Assembly: GCF_025147485.1 (NCBI RefSeq)
Contig: NZ_CP102263.1
Coordinates: 1,687,501 to 1,751,500, forward strand
Direction: 5' to 3'
Origin: Bacteroides uniformis
GTDB taxonomy: Bacteria > Bacteroidota > Bacteroidia > Bacteroidales > Bacteroidaceae
DNA length: 64,000 bases
In this document: positions 56,678-64,000 of the stretch, piece after piece
Numbering within the stretch: the first letter of the stretch is position 1
How the letters are laid out: each line of letters opens with the position of its first letter
Notes under the pieces: generated by a model
Told to the model about the DNA's origin: nothing
What the model saw: the letters and a program-made list of their open reading frames with translations, nothing else
Database searches by the model: none
Made by a program: the position numbers and the translations under genes

Positions 56678-58123
56678 ATGAATGCTAACATGAAACGTAG
56701 ATTTGTATTTTGTTTGGGAGCGATGCTGTTTGCAGGTACGCTCGCCGCACAAACGCCGGTGCCCGAATGGCAGGCGGGGGTGGATAAAGTAAAAAGTCTG
56801 ATAAAGACGAATCCGGAGCAGGCTTCCGACGCAGCCGGAGAACTGCTGAAGGGCAAGAACAAGAAAAATGTGGAGCTTGTGACTTCCGTGGCCCGTGCCT
56901 ATCTGGATGCAGGACAGCTGAAAGAGGCGGAAACCTATCTGGAGATGGCAAGAAAGGCCGACAACAAGGCTCCGGCAGTTTCTGTACTCGAGGGTGACAT
57001 CGCTTTTGCCCGGAAAGATATCGGAAAGGCATGCCAGCTTTATGAGCAAGCCATCTATTTTGATTCGAATTATAAGGATGCGTATCTGAAATATGCGCAG
57101 GCATACAAGTCTGCCAGTCCTTCGCAGGCCATAGAGAAGCTGAACCAGCTGAAGGCCATAGCTCCGGATTGCCTGGAAGCAGACAAGGAGCTGGCGGAAG
57201 TGTATTACGCCACCAACCGTTTTGGCAAGGCTGCCGACACCTATGCCAAGTTCATCGATACTCCCGTGGCTACGGAAGATGACATCCTGAAATATGCTTT
57301 TGCACTATTCCTGAACCACGACTTCGAGAAATCCTTGGCGGTGGCGCAGAAAGGTTTGCAGAAGAATGCCCGCCATGCCGCATTCAACCGGCTTGTGATG
57401 TACAACAATGTCGACCTCAAGCGTTATGACGAGGCAGAGAAGGCTGCCGATGCTTTCTTCAATGCTTCGGATAATGCCGATTATTCATGCTTGGATTACC
57501 GCTATCACGGTGCTCTGTTGAGTGCTCTGAAGAAATATGACCAGGCCATTGAGGAATATGGTAAGGCATTGGAGAAGGATGAGAGTCAGGTGGATTTGTG
57601 GCGTGAGATTGCCGATGCTTATGAATTGAAAAACGACTATACCCAAGCCATTGCTGCTTATAAAAAGTACTATGACTCGCTGGCACAAGGTAAAAAGACG
57701 TCCGAAAACTTATTCCAGTTAGGGCGTCTGTACTACGGAGAGGGTACGTCCTCGGACACTCTCTCCGTTCAGTCTGCCGACCGCATGGCGGCATTGCAGG
57801 CTGCCGACTCTGTGTTCGCACTTGTTGCCGAACAAGCTCCCGACAGTTATTTGGGAGATATGTGGCGCGCCCGCACACACTCTGCCATGGACCCCGAAAC
57901 TACAGAGGGATTGGCGAAACCTTATTACGAGAAGGTGGTGGACGTACTGCTTGCCAAAAACGAACCGAGGTACAACTCTGCATTGATAGAGTGTTACAGT
58001 TATCTGGGCTACTACTATCTGTTGAAGAGTGACTATGCTACTTCGAAAGAGTACTGGAATAAAATTCTGGCTATCGACCCCACCAATGCCACAGCAAACA
58101 AGGCATTGGACGGCATCAAATAG
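56678..58123 (+). CDS. Tetratricopeptide-repeat protein, periplasmic
   Basis: A 481-residue secreted protein (signal MKRRFVFCLGAMLFAGTLAAQ from the second Met, 56690). About ten TPR-like repeats are visible, e.g. AYLDAGQLKEAETYLEMARK and KYDQAIEEYGKALEKDES. TPRs mediate protein contacts; its position after TonB and the PstS-like gene suggests a scaffold for this Ton system. It is the last gene before a terminator. Confidence 0.85.
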   Translation: MNANMKRRFVFCLGAMLFAGTLAAQTPVPEWQAGVDKVKSLIKTNPEQASDAAGELLKGKNKKNVELVTSVARAYLDAGQLKEAETYLEMARKADNKAPAVSVLEGDIAFARKDIGKACQLYEQAIYFDSNYKDAYLKYAQAYKSASPSQAIEKLNQLKAIAPDCLEADKELAEVYYATNRFGKAADTYAKFIDTPVATEDDILKYAFALFLNHDFEKSLAVAQKGLQKNARHAAFNRLVMYNNVDLKRYDEAEKAADAFFNASDNADYSCLDYRYHGALLSALKKYDQAIEEYGKALEKDESQVDLWREIADAYELKNDYTQAIAAYKKYYDSLAQGKKTSENLFQLGRLYYGEGTSSDTLSVQSADRMAALQAADSVFALVAEQAPDSYLGDMWRARTHSAMDPETTEGLAKPYYEKVVDVLLAKNEPRYNSALIECYSYLGYYYLLKSDYATSKEYWNKILAIDPTNATANKALDGIK

Positions 58124-58150
58124 CAATAATTTTAGTTGTTTGTCGTGTCG

Positions 58151-58187
58151 GGAGGAGTGGAGAGTGATTCTTAGCTCCTCCTTTTTT
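58151..58187 (+). terminator. Intrinsic terminator after the TPR gene
   Basis: GGAGGAG (58151-58157) pairs with CTCCTCC (58175-58181), followed by TTTTTT. The right arm overlaps the last codons of the convergent AraC gene. Confidence 0.6.
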
Positions 58188-59100
58188 GTTGCAGGGTCCC
58201 CCTTGGAGGCAGTGATTGCTTGCGGTAGTCCGTGGGTGAAGTGCCTAAGTGTGTCTTCACATACTTCCCGAAAAAGGAGATGTTGGGGAAATCCTGATGC
58301 TCGGAAATCTCCTTGATAGACTTATTGGAATACTTCAGAAAATATTTGATGTCTTCGACCACATAATCGTTTATCCACTCGAAGGCTGTCTTTCCGCTGA
58401 CCTTTTTGCAGACGGTGGAAAGATATTTGGGAGTAACACACAGCTTACCCGCATAATAGGAAATAGAACGTTTTTTCACCTCGGTGCAGGCCAGCAGGTC
58501 GAGGAATCTCTTGAATAGAATGTTGCTCCGCTTCACCATTTGGCTTTCGGGAGGGGTGCTCAACTGGTTTAAATCTGCCAGCAGCTCATACAGCATGGTG
58601 CGTATCAGCGACCTGATGACTTCTTTGTAGTAGGGCTGCTCCGCTTGTTTCATTCGGGCACGTATCACCTTATAGTATAAATCGAACAGTTGCACTCTGT
58701 CCTTGTCAATGCGTACTACCGGATTCTGGCTGATATAGAAAGCCTTGTTCCATATGTCACTACTTTTATGAAGGTACTTCTGTGTAATCTGGGTCGACAG
58801 ACAGAACATGGCGCCCTTGAAGTCGGAACTGGTTGTGCAATTGCTCAGAATCATATTGGGCATACAAATCAGCATCTCACCGGGGTAGATAGCATATTTT
58901 TGGGTATTGATGTTTATCTGCAGTCTTCCTTTTACACAGACCACATAGATGTTTGCATTCAACTTGAAATACTTGTTGAAAAGCAAGTTCTTGAAATCTC
59001 CAAGTATAGCAATATCGTTGTCGGTATAGTCCGTACTTGTATATTCTGCTATATTGTATGTGTTAAGTTGGTAAATCTTTTCTTCGTTTTTCATATTCAT
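58171..59100 (-). CDS. AraC-family transcriptional regulator
   Basis: A 309-residue regulator. The N-terminal 180 residues form a cupin-like sensor (VCVKGRLQININTQKYAIYPGEMLIC); the C-terminal domain has two helix-turn-helix motifs (YYAGKLCVTPKYLSTVCKK and SIKEISEHQDFPNISFFGKYVK). Start at 59100 is chosen because a -7 box lies just upstream. Divergent from the ABC transporter operon, which it may or may not control. Confidence 0.9.
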   Translation of the reverse strand: MNMKNEEKIYQLNTYNIAEYTSTDYTDNDIAILGDFKNLLFNKYFKLNANIYVVCVKGRLQININTQKYAIYPGEMLICMPNMILSNCTTSSDFKGAMFCLSTQITQKYLHKSSDIWNKAFYISQNPVVRIDKDRVQLFDLYYKVIRARMKQAEQPYYKEVIRSLIRTMLYELLADLNQLSTPPESQMVKRSNILFKRFLDLLACTEVKKRSISYYAGKLCVTPKYLSTVCKKVSGKTAFEWINDYVVEDIKYFLKYSNKSIKEISEHQDFPNISFFGKYVKTHLGTSPTDYRKQSLPPRGTLQQKRRS

Positions 59101-59116
59101 GTCTTTAGCTCCTTTG

Positions 59117-59124
59117 CAAATGTA
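59117..59124 (-). promoter_or_regulatory. Promoter -7 box of the AraC gene
   Basis: TACATTTG on the minus strand, 17 bases before the ATG at 59100; matches TAnnTTTG. Confidence 0.5.
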
Positions 59125-59252
59125 AAGCAAGTGGCAGGAAATATAGAGTCCTAAATGGATACAGAAGTGTCCTAATCTTCTTGCGTGTGAGGCTAATTTC
59201 GAACCAAAGAATAGAATTGTTCCTTTTTCTGAGCATTTTTTTTCTTGAAACG

Positions 59253-59283
59253 CTTGTCGTATTGAAAAGAATGTCTACTTTTG
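59253..59283 (+). promoter_or_regulatory. Promoter of the ABC transporter operon
   Basis: CTTG (59253-59256), 19-base spacer, TACTTTTG (59276-59283), 58 bases before ATG 59341. Confidence 0.6.
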
Positions 59284-59340
59284 CGGTGTACTATTATACT
59301 AATACACATAAACAATAAGATATTTAATTCATCCAAGCGT

Positions 59341-60192
59341 ATGTTACAAGTAGAAAACATTTCATTTAGTTATCGCAAGGGGCGGAAAGAAGTCCTGAGC
59401 GATTTTTCACTTTCGCTGGAAGCCGGCCGGGTTTACGGTCTGTTGGGTAAGAACGGAGCCGGCAAGTCTACGTTGCTCTATCTGATGAGCGGTTTGTTGG
59501 CTCCCAAACGTGGGAGAGTGATGTATCATGATACCGACATGCGCCGCCGGTTGCCCGTCACGTTGCAGGACATGTTTCTGGTACCCGAGGAGTTCGAGCT
59601 GCCTCCTATTTCCTTGGTCAGCTATATTGAACTGAACAGTAAGTTCTATCCCCGTTTCAGCAAGGAAGACATGGTGAAGTACCTACATTTCTTCGAGATG
59701 GATATGGATGCTGATTTGGGAGCCTTGTCCATGGGGCAGAAAAAGAAAATCTTCATGAGTTTTGCGCTGGCCACCAATACTTCCCTGCTGCTGATGGATG
59801 AGCCTACCAATGGACTGGATATTCCGGGAAAGAGCCAGTTCCGCAAATTTCTGGCTTCGGGTATGTCGGACGACAAGACGATTGTCATTTCCACCCATCA
59901 GGTGCGTGACATTGACAAAGTACTGGACCATGTGCTGATTATGGACAACAGCCGCGTATTGCTGGACGAATCCACTGCCAGCATTTGCAGTAAGCTGTTC
60001 TTCTTGGAGAGTGACGACCGGGAGTTGGCTGCGACTGCCTTGTACACGCTTCCCTCCGTACAAGGCAATTTCTTGATGCTGCCCAATACGGAAGGTGAGG
60101 AATCGGAGATTAATCTTGAACTGCTGTTTGGCGCCGTACTTGCAGAGCCTGGGAAGATAGCGGAAATGTTTCACACTAAAACAAATGAATAA
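59341..60192 (+). CDS. ABC transporter ATP-binding protein
   Basis: A 283-residue ATPase with Walker A GKNGAGKST at residues 36-44, signature LSMGQ near 137, Walker B LLLMDEPTNGLD near 154, and the H-loop STHQ near 187. ATG 59341 is preferred to an upstream in-frame TTG that lies in the promoter box. Its TAA overlaps the permease ATG by one base. Confidence 0.93.
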   Translation: MLQVENISFSYRKGRKEVLSDFSLSLEAGRVYGLLGKNGAGKSTLLYLMSGLLAPKRGRVMYHDTDMRRRLPVTLQDMFLVPEEFELPPISLVSYIELNSKFYPRFSKEDMVKYLHFFEMDMDADLGALSMGQKKKIFMSFALATNTSLLLMDEPTNGLDIPGKSQFRKFLASGMSDDKTIVISTHQVRDIDKVLDHVLIMDNSRVLLDESTASICSKLFFLESDDRELAATALYTLPSVQGNFLMLPNTEGEESEINLELLFGAVLAEPGKIAEMFHTKTNE

Positions 60193-61022
60193 TGATACGC
60201 GATACCTTTTTTAGTTTGCATCGCTTTGTGAACGTATGCCGCAAAGAGATGGTGGAGAATTGGAAGACCTATATACTCCGCTCGGTGATGGTCTACGGAA
60301 TGTTGGCCATAGTCTTTGTCTGGAATGGATACTATCAGTATCACAATCTGGAAGCGGGAGCTGTGGGCATGGACCCTATCTGGGAGTTTGAGTCCAGATT
60401 CTTTCTTTGGGGACTTGTCATTTGGGGATGCATTAGCGCCTCGTTTACCATGGAAAGGATGAAAAGCAAGACGAGTCGTACCGTTGTGCTCATGACACCT
60501 GCCACCATGTTCGAGAAATTCTTTGCCCGCTGGCTGGTGGCTACCTGCGGCTTTATCTTGGTCTTTCTGATAGCTTTCAAGCTGGCGGACTTGACAAGAG
60601 TCGTCTTCTATCTTCTGGCCTACCCGGAGCTGCATGTCGTTCACTCCTTTCCGTTGTGGGAATTCTGCTGTAACACGAACCGTTTCTATGAGACGATAGG
60701 AAGCGGACCGGCTGTGGTGGGTATATTCCTGAGCTGCTACTTTTTTCTACAGTCTTTCTTCCTGCTGGGCAGTACGGTCTGGCCCAAAAATGCACTTATC
60801 AAGACTTTTGCGGCCGGTGTCTGCATCTTCGTTTCATATATCCTGATAGCTGTATTGTGTCTGGAAACCATTCTACCCAATAATTTTTTTATGACCGAGC
60901 CTTATATCAACAGGGAAGCATCGAGTGACTGGCTGATTTTTATAACTTCGTTTTTCGCCCTTTTCAACTGGGTGCTTGCCTATTTCCGTTTCAAGGAGTC
61001 CGAAATCATTAATCGCTGGTAA
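60192..61022 (+). CDS. ABC transporter permease-like membrane protein
   Basis: A 276-residue protein with about six transmembrane segments (e.g. YILRSVMVYGMLAIVFVWNG and WLVATCGFILVFLIAFKLADL). It has no recognised conserved permease motif but overlaps the ATPase by one base (TAATG) and lies before a GntR gene, so it is its membrane partner. Substrate unknown. Confidence 0.8.
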   Translation: MIRDTFFSLHRFVNVCRKEMVENWKTYILRSVMVYGMLAIVFVWNGYYQYHNLEAGAVGMDPIWEFESRFFLWGLVIWGCISASFTMERMKSKTSRTVVLMTPATMFEKFFARWLVATCGFILVFLIAFKLADLTRVVFYLLAYPELHVVHSFPLWEFCCNTNRFYETIGSGPAVVGIFLSCYFFLQSFFLLGSTVWPKNALIKTFAAGVCIFVSYILIAVLCLETILPNNFFMTEPYINREASSDWLIFITSFFALFNWVLAYFRFKESEIINRW

Positions 61023-61024
61023 CT

Positions 61025-61393
61025 ATGAACTTTAAGGAAAGCAAAGCCATCTACCTGCAAATAGCAGACCGCATTTGCGACGAGGTACTTCTCGGGCAAT
61101 ATCAGGAGGAAGAACGTATTCCTTCGGTACGGGAATATGCGGCTGTGGTAGAGGTCAACGCCAATACGGTGATGCGTTCGTACGACTACTTGCAGACGCA
61201 AGGAGTGATTTACAACAAGCGGGGTATCGGCTATTTTGTGTCGGTAGGTGCACGTAAGCTGATTCTTTCGTTGAGGAAAGAGTATTTTCTGAAGGAGGAA
61301 GTGGATTATTTCTTCAAGCAGATTTTCACGCTGGGCATCTCTGCCGAGGAGTTGTCCGGGATGTATCAGGAGTTTATCAAGAAACAAAAATAA
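61025..61393 (+). CDS. GntR-family regulator, YtrA type
   Basis: A 122-residue protein with only the winged-helix domain and a short helical tail. Residues 5-70 read IYLQIADRICDEVLLGQYQE, then EERIPSVREYAAVVEVNANTVMR. YtrA-type regulators lack a ligand domain and usually repress the ABC operon they lie in. Confidence 0.9.
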   Translation: MNFKESKAIYLQIADRICDEVLLGQYQEEERIPSVREYAAVVEVNANTVMRSYDYLQTQGVIYNKRGIGYFVSVGARKLILSLRKEYFLKEEVDYFFKQIFTLGISAEELSGMYQEFIKKQK

Positions 61394-61405
61394 AAGAAGA
61401 CAGTT

Positions 61406-62239
61406 ATGAAACGAACGACTTATATAATGATAGGAATGCTGGTTACCGGTGTGGCAATGGTATGCGGACTCATGTTCTATGTGGTGGACCGCAATGTCAC
61501 TCAGAAAGATAATTTTATGGAAATCGGCGGAGAACGGAAAACGGTGCAGCTGCCCTCGTGCAGGGTGTTGAAGCTGACACAGCCTCCGGTGGTGTGGAAA
61601 CAGAAAAAAGAAGGTATTGTGGAGGCAGAGCGTATGTTCTCGTTCGGGGAAGTGCCGTTGGAGGTAACTGCCGGAGACTCTTTGCAGCAGGGCAGTTTCT
61701 CCTATGCAGGGGATATGGAGGCTTTTATGTCGATGACTTCCGTTGGCGATACCCTGCTCGTCACCTTTGACTTTCCGGAGGATAAGCTGGAACAGCATCT
61801 TCAGAATGACATTTGGATAAGGGTTCGTTCAGAAGGGATGGAATTGCGGTTGCCTGCGGAGGTACAAGCGGTTGTGGTAGATGTGGAAGATATGGAAGCC
61901 AATTTCTACGGACTCCGTTGCGATACGCTCTCTTTCCGCACGCGATACCTTGCCCGGCTGGAAGATTGCCATGTCACTGCGCTTGCGGCGCAGGCGCAGA
62001 GCTTGCATTTCAACAGCGGCACAGTGCGCAACCTTTATCTGAATCTGGACGAGATAGCCGACTGGGATGTCAATACCGGTTCCTTCCATATCGATACGGA
62101 GCATCTGTCCGGCAGTCGCTATCATCGTTGTCTTTTGCAGAAGAATGAATGCCGCCGGGTGTTCTGGACACCGTTAAAGGATGATGCCTCTTTGAGTGTG
62201 GAGTTAAAACAAGCAGTTAAAATAGAAGTAGGTGAGTAG
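61406..62239 (+). CDS. Membrane-anchored protein of unknown function
   Basis: A 277-residue protein. An N-terminal anchor (TYIMIGMLVTGVAMVCGLMFYVV, residues 5-27) is followed by an extracytoplasmic part rich in short beta strands (VQAVVVDVEDMEANFYGL, TLSFRTRYLARLEDC, AQSLHFNSGTVRNLYLN), which resembles the repeated beta structure of DUF2807/DUF4097-like domains, not verified. Last gene of the ABC-GntR operon, 12 bases after the regulator. Confidence 0.6.
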   Translation: MKRTTYIMIGMLVTGVAMVCGLMFYVVDRNVTQKDNFMEIGGERKTVQLPSCRVLKLTQPPVVWKQKKEGIVEAERMFSFGEVPLEVTAGDSLQQGSFSYAGDMEAFMSMTSVGDTLLVTFDFPEDKLEQHLQNDIWIRVRSEGMELRLPAEVQAVVVDVEDMEANFYGLRCDTLSFRTRYLARLEDCHVTALAAQAQSLHFNSGTVRNLYLNLDEIADWDVNTGSFHIDTEHLSGSRYHRCLLQKNECRRVFWTPLKDDASLSVELKQAVKIEVGE

Positions 62240-62257
62240 CCATAATACGAAATGACT

Positions 62258-62265
62258 TATCTTTG
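62258..62265 (+). promoter_or_regulatory. Promoter -7 box of the dicarboxylate transporter
   Basis: TATCTTTG, 26 bases before ATG 62292; matches TAnnTTTG. No clear -33 box. Confidence 0.5.
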
Positions 62266-62291
62266 CACATGAATCAAAAAGTGTAGAGTAT

Positions 62292-63602
62292 ATGGCCTTG
62301 CAATTGGCATTCGTATTGGTAGCTATCATTATAGGCGCCCGCTTGGGCGGCATTGGACTAGGTGTAATGGGAGGGATAGGTCTGGCAATTCTGACGTTTG
62401 GTTTCGGATTGCAGCCTACATCACCTCCCATTGACGTTATGTTGATGATAGCCGCCGTCATTTCTGCCGCATCCTGCATGCAGGCGGCTGGCGGACTGGA
62501 TTATATGGTAAAGCTGGCAGAACGGTTGTTGCGGAAGAATCCTTCGCAGGTCACCATCTTGAGCCCTATTGTGACCTATTTGTTTACTTTTGTTGCCGGT
62601 ACGGGACATGTGGCATATTCGGTGCTTCCCGTGATTGCCGAGGTTGCCACGGAGACCAAGATTCGTCCCGAGAGGCCACTGGGCATTGCGGTGATTGCTT
62701 CGCAGCAGGCTATTACGGCAAGTCCCATTTCGGCTGCCACCGTCGCATTGCTTGGGTTGCTGGCGGGATTTGATGTCACCTTGTTTGATATTCTGAAAAT
62801 AACGATTCCTGCTACCATTATCGGGGTACTTGTGGGCGCCTTGTTCTCCATGAAGGTGGGCAAGGAGTTGGCAGACGACCCGGAGTACAGAAAGAGGTTG
62901 ACCGAAGGCTATCTTGATGTCAAGAAGGTGGAGATAAAGGATATACACAATAAACGGCATGCCGTCTTGTCTGTGCTTATCTTTATCCTTGCCACTGTTT
63001 TTATCGTGTTCTTTGGTTCGTTCGACAGTTTGCGTCCTGCCTTCGTGATAGACGGCGAGACGGTGAGACTCGGCATGTCCGCCATTATCGAAATCGTGAT
63101 GCTCTCTGCCGCCGCCCTCATCTTGCTGCTGACTCGCACCGACGGCATGAAGGCAACGCAAGGCTCCGTCTTCCCGGCAGGCATGCAGGCGGTGATTGCC
63201 ATATTCGGCATTGCCTGGATGGGAGATACTTTTCTTCAGGGAAACATGCTTCAGTTGACCCAGTCCGTCGAGGGAGTGGTGAGGCAAATGCCGTGGCTGT
63301 TCGGGATAGCCTTGTTTGCCATGTCGATTCTGCTTTATAGCCAGGCCGCCACTGTGCGCGCACTGATGCCTTTGGGCATCGCTTTGGGCATTTCGCCTAT
63401 GATACTGGTTGCTCTGTTCCCGGCCGTAAACGGTTACTTCTTTATTCCCAACTATCCCACCGTAGTAGCAGCCATTAATTTCGACCGTACCGGAACTACC
63501 CGTATCGGCAAGTATGTGCTGAACCACTCGTTCATGCTTCCCGGACTTGTTTCGACTGGCGTTGCCATCGGGCTGGGGTTGCTTTTCATCAGGATATTCT
63601 AA
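62292..63602 (+). CDS. Anaerobic C4-dicarboxylate transporter (DcuA/DcuB family)
   Basis: A 436-residue inner-membrane carrier with 10-12 transmembrane segments. Family features are IIIGARLGGIGLGVMGGIGL at the N-terminus, SPIVTYLFTFVAGTGHVAYSVLPVIAEVA near residue 100, SQQAITASPISAATVALLGLL near 138, and NFDRTGTTRIGKYVLNHSFMLPG near the end. It exchanges fumarate, aspartate or malate for succinate during fumarate respiration. Its natural partner (asparaginase or aspartate-ammonia lyase) is not in the window. Confidence 0.94.
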   Translation: MALQLAFVLVAIIIGARLGGIGLGVMGGIGLAILTFGFGLQPTSPPIDVMLMIAAVISAASCMQAAGGLDYMVKLAERLLRKNPSQVTILSPIVTYLFTFVAGTGHVAYSVLPVIAEVATETKIRPERPLGIAVIASQQAITASPISAATVALLGLLAGFDVTLFDILKITIPATIIGVLVGALFSMKVGKELADDPEYRKRLTEGYLDVKKVEIKDIHNKRHAVLSVLIFILATVFIVFFGSFDSLRPAFVIDGETVRLGMSAIIEIVMLSAAALILLLTRTDGMKATQGSVFPAGMQAVIAIFGIAWMGDTFLQGNMLQLTQSVEGVVRQMPWLFGIALFAMSILLYSQAATVRALMPLGIALGISPMILVALFPAVNGYFFIPNYPTVVAAINFDRTGTTRIGKYVLNHSFMLPGLVSTGVAIGLGLLFIRIF

Positions 63603-64000
63603 GGGAAACCGCTGCTTTTAATCCGTTGTATATAGGGCTTTGTTTACTTGTGTATAGGGAGTGTTCCCTTTTACTCATTGCCTTATCAGCGCCTAATGGT
63701 CGTGCGGTGATCTGCTGACGGCTGTTAAGCGGGTTGTTGATGGCCGTTAGGCGATTGCATCATGGCCGTTGCATACTGTTGATTCCTTATGTCCGACGTA
63801 ATAAATACCTTCATTCTCTGAATAAAGCACAGAGGAAAACAGTATTGAGGTCTTGGCTTTGTGTGGCTGTACGCATTTGTTCTGATTGCATTTGAAGGGG
63901 GAGGAGATGGAATTAATACCGTGTTTGCAGGATATTGATTTCGTCAGGTACGATATAAATAAGATGTGATGCAAGAAATTAATAACTTGTGTTACTCCAT
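63603..64000. other. Terminal intergenic region
   Basis: About 400 bases after the transporter. It holds a weak 22-bp-period array (63695-63782) and otherwise no supported gene. A 75-codon minus-strand frame (63747-63974) has no coding character. Confidence 0.5.
63695..63782. repeat. Weak array with exact 22-bp period
   Basis: Units begin at 63695, 63717, 63739 and 63761, exactly 22 bases apart. Each starts with a (G/A/C)A(T/C)GG(T/C)CGTT-like word; the second has GCT-gtta-AGC and the third GCC-gtta-GGC, so the small stem is kept by paired changes. It is degenerate compared with the array at 15171. Confidence 0.45.

Noticed and set aside
62421-63527. 368-codon minus-strand frame opposite the dicarboxylate transporter
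   Set aside because: Long but composed of His, Gln and Arg in antisense of a clear membrane protein; no start signal.
63747-63974. 75-codon minus-strand frame at the window end
   Set aside because: Starts inside the degenerate repeat array, no promoter or signal, and no recognisable family.

Overview
This window is chromosomal DNA of a Bacteroides species. The evidence is the gene content (an AT-moderate S10/spc/alpha ribosomal cluster, NigD-like and PG0541-type proteins, a GH20 hexosaminidase lipoprotein, RND pumps with outer-membrane lipoproteins), the recurrent TTTG-N19-21-TAnnTTTG promoters typical of Bacteroidota, and a complete 16S rRNA. From memory the 16S variable regions look closest to B. 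uniformis; I could not verify that by a search. I see no insertion sequence, phage, integrase, transposase or CRISPR array.

Layout. 1-10.8 kb: end of rpsC through rplQ, the spc and alpha ribosomal operons with secY, map, infA, rpmJ and rpoA, closed by a strong terminator. 10.9-17.9 kb: small genes of poorly known function (a short secreted protein, a two-TM protein, a membrane-anchored MutS-like ATPase, two short Bacteroidales-type proteins), then a split lysine exporter (lysO) convergent with them across a 22-bp-period repeat array, a lipocalin-like lipoprotein and a NigD-like lipoprotein. 18.1-24.7 kb: a complete histidine-degradation operon (hutU, ftcD, hutI, fchA, hutH) that uses the tetrahydrofolate-dependent formimino-transfer route. 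24.8-31.5 kb: TetR regulator plus a tripartite RND efflux system and its PG0541-type accessory protein. 31.6-35.5 kb: two SGNH-type proteins and an MBOAT acyltransferase, probably an envelope-glycan O-acetylation cassette, abutting a convergent GH20 gene with no spacer. 37.2-44.0 kb: AraC regulator divergent from a second complete RND system. 44.2-45.8 kb: SGNH hydrolase and an HU-like/winged-helix protein separated by a 66-bp perfect palindrome. 45.8-51.7 kb: an rRNA operon (three tandem promoters, 16S, tRNA-Ile, tRNA-Ala, 23S, 5S, terminator). 52.0-58.1 kb: a second copy of the short secreted protein family, then an ExbB-ExbD-ExbD-TonB-PstS-like-TPR operon. 58.2-63.6 kb: AraC regulator, an ABC transporter with a YtrA-type GntR regulator, a C4-dicarboxylate carrier.

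How the parts relate. Two growth-rate loci (ribosomal proteins and an rRNA operon) sit 35 kb apart, and each is followed at once by a member of the same short secreted family ending in a conserved YYI(F/Y)TLRRILI. That pair is the best candidate here for something undescribed. The neighbourhood of the HU-like gene is unusually rich in DNA-structure elements (perfect palindrome, alternating GC/TA tract, triplicated promoters). The remaining genes are housekeeping or well-known Bacteroides envelope, efflux and catabolic functions.
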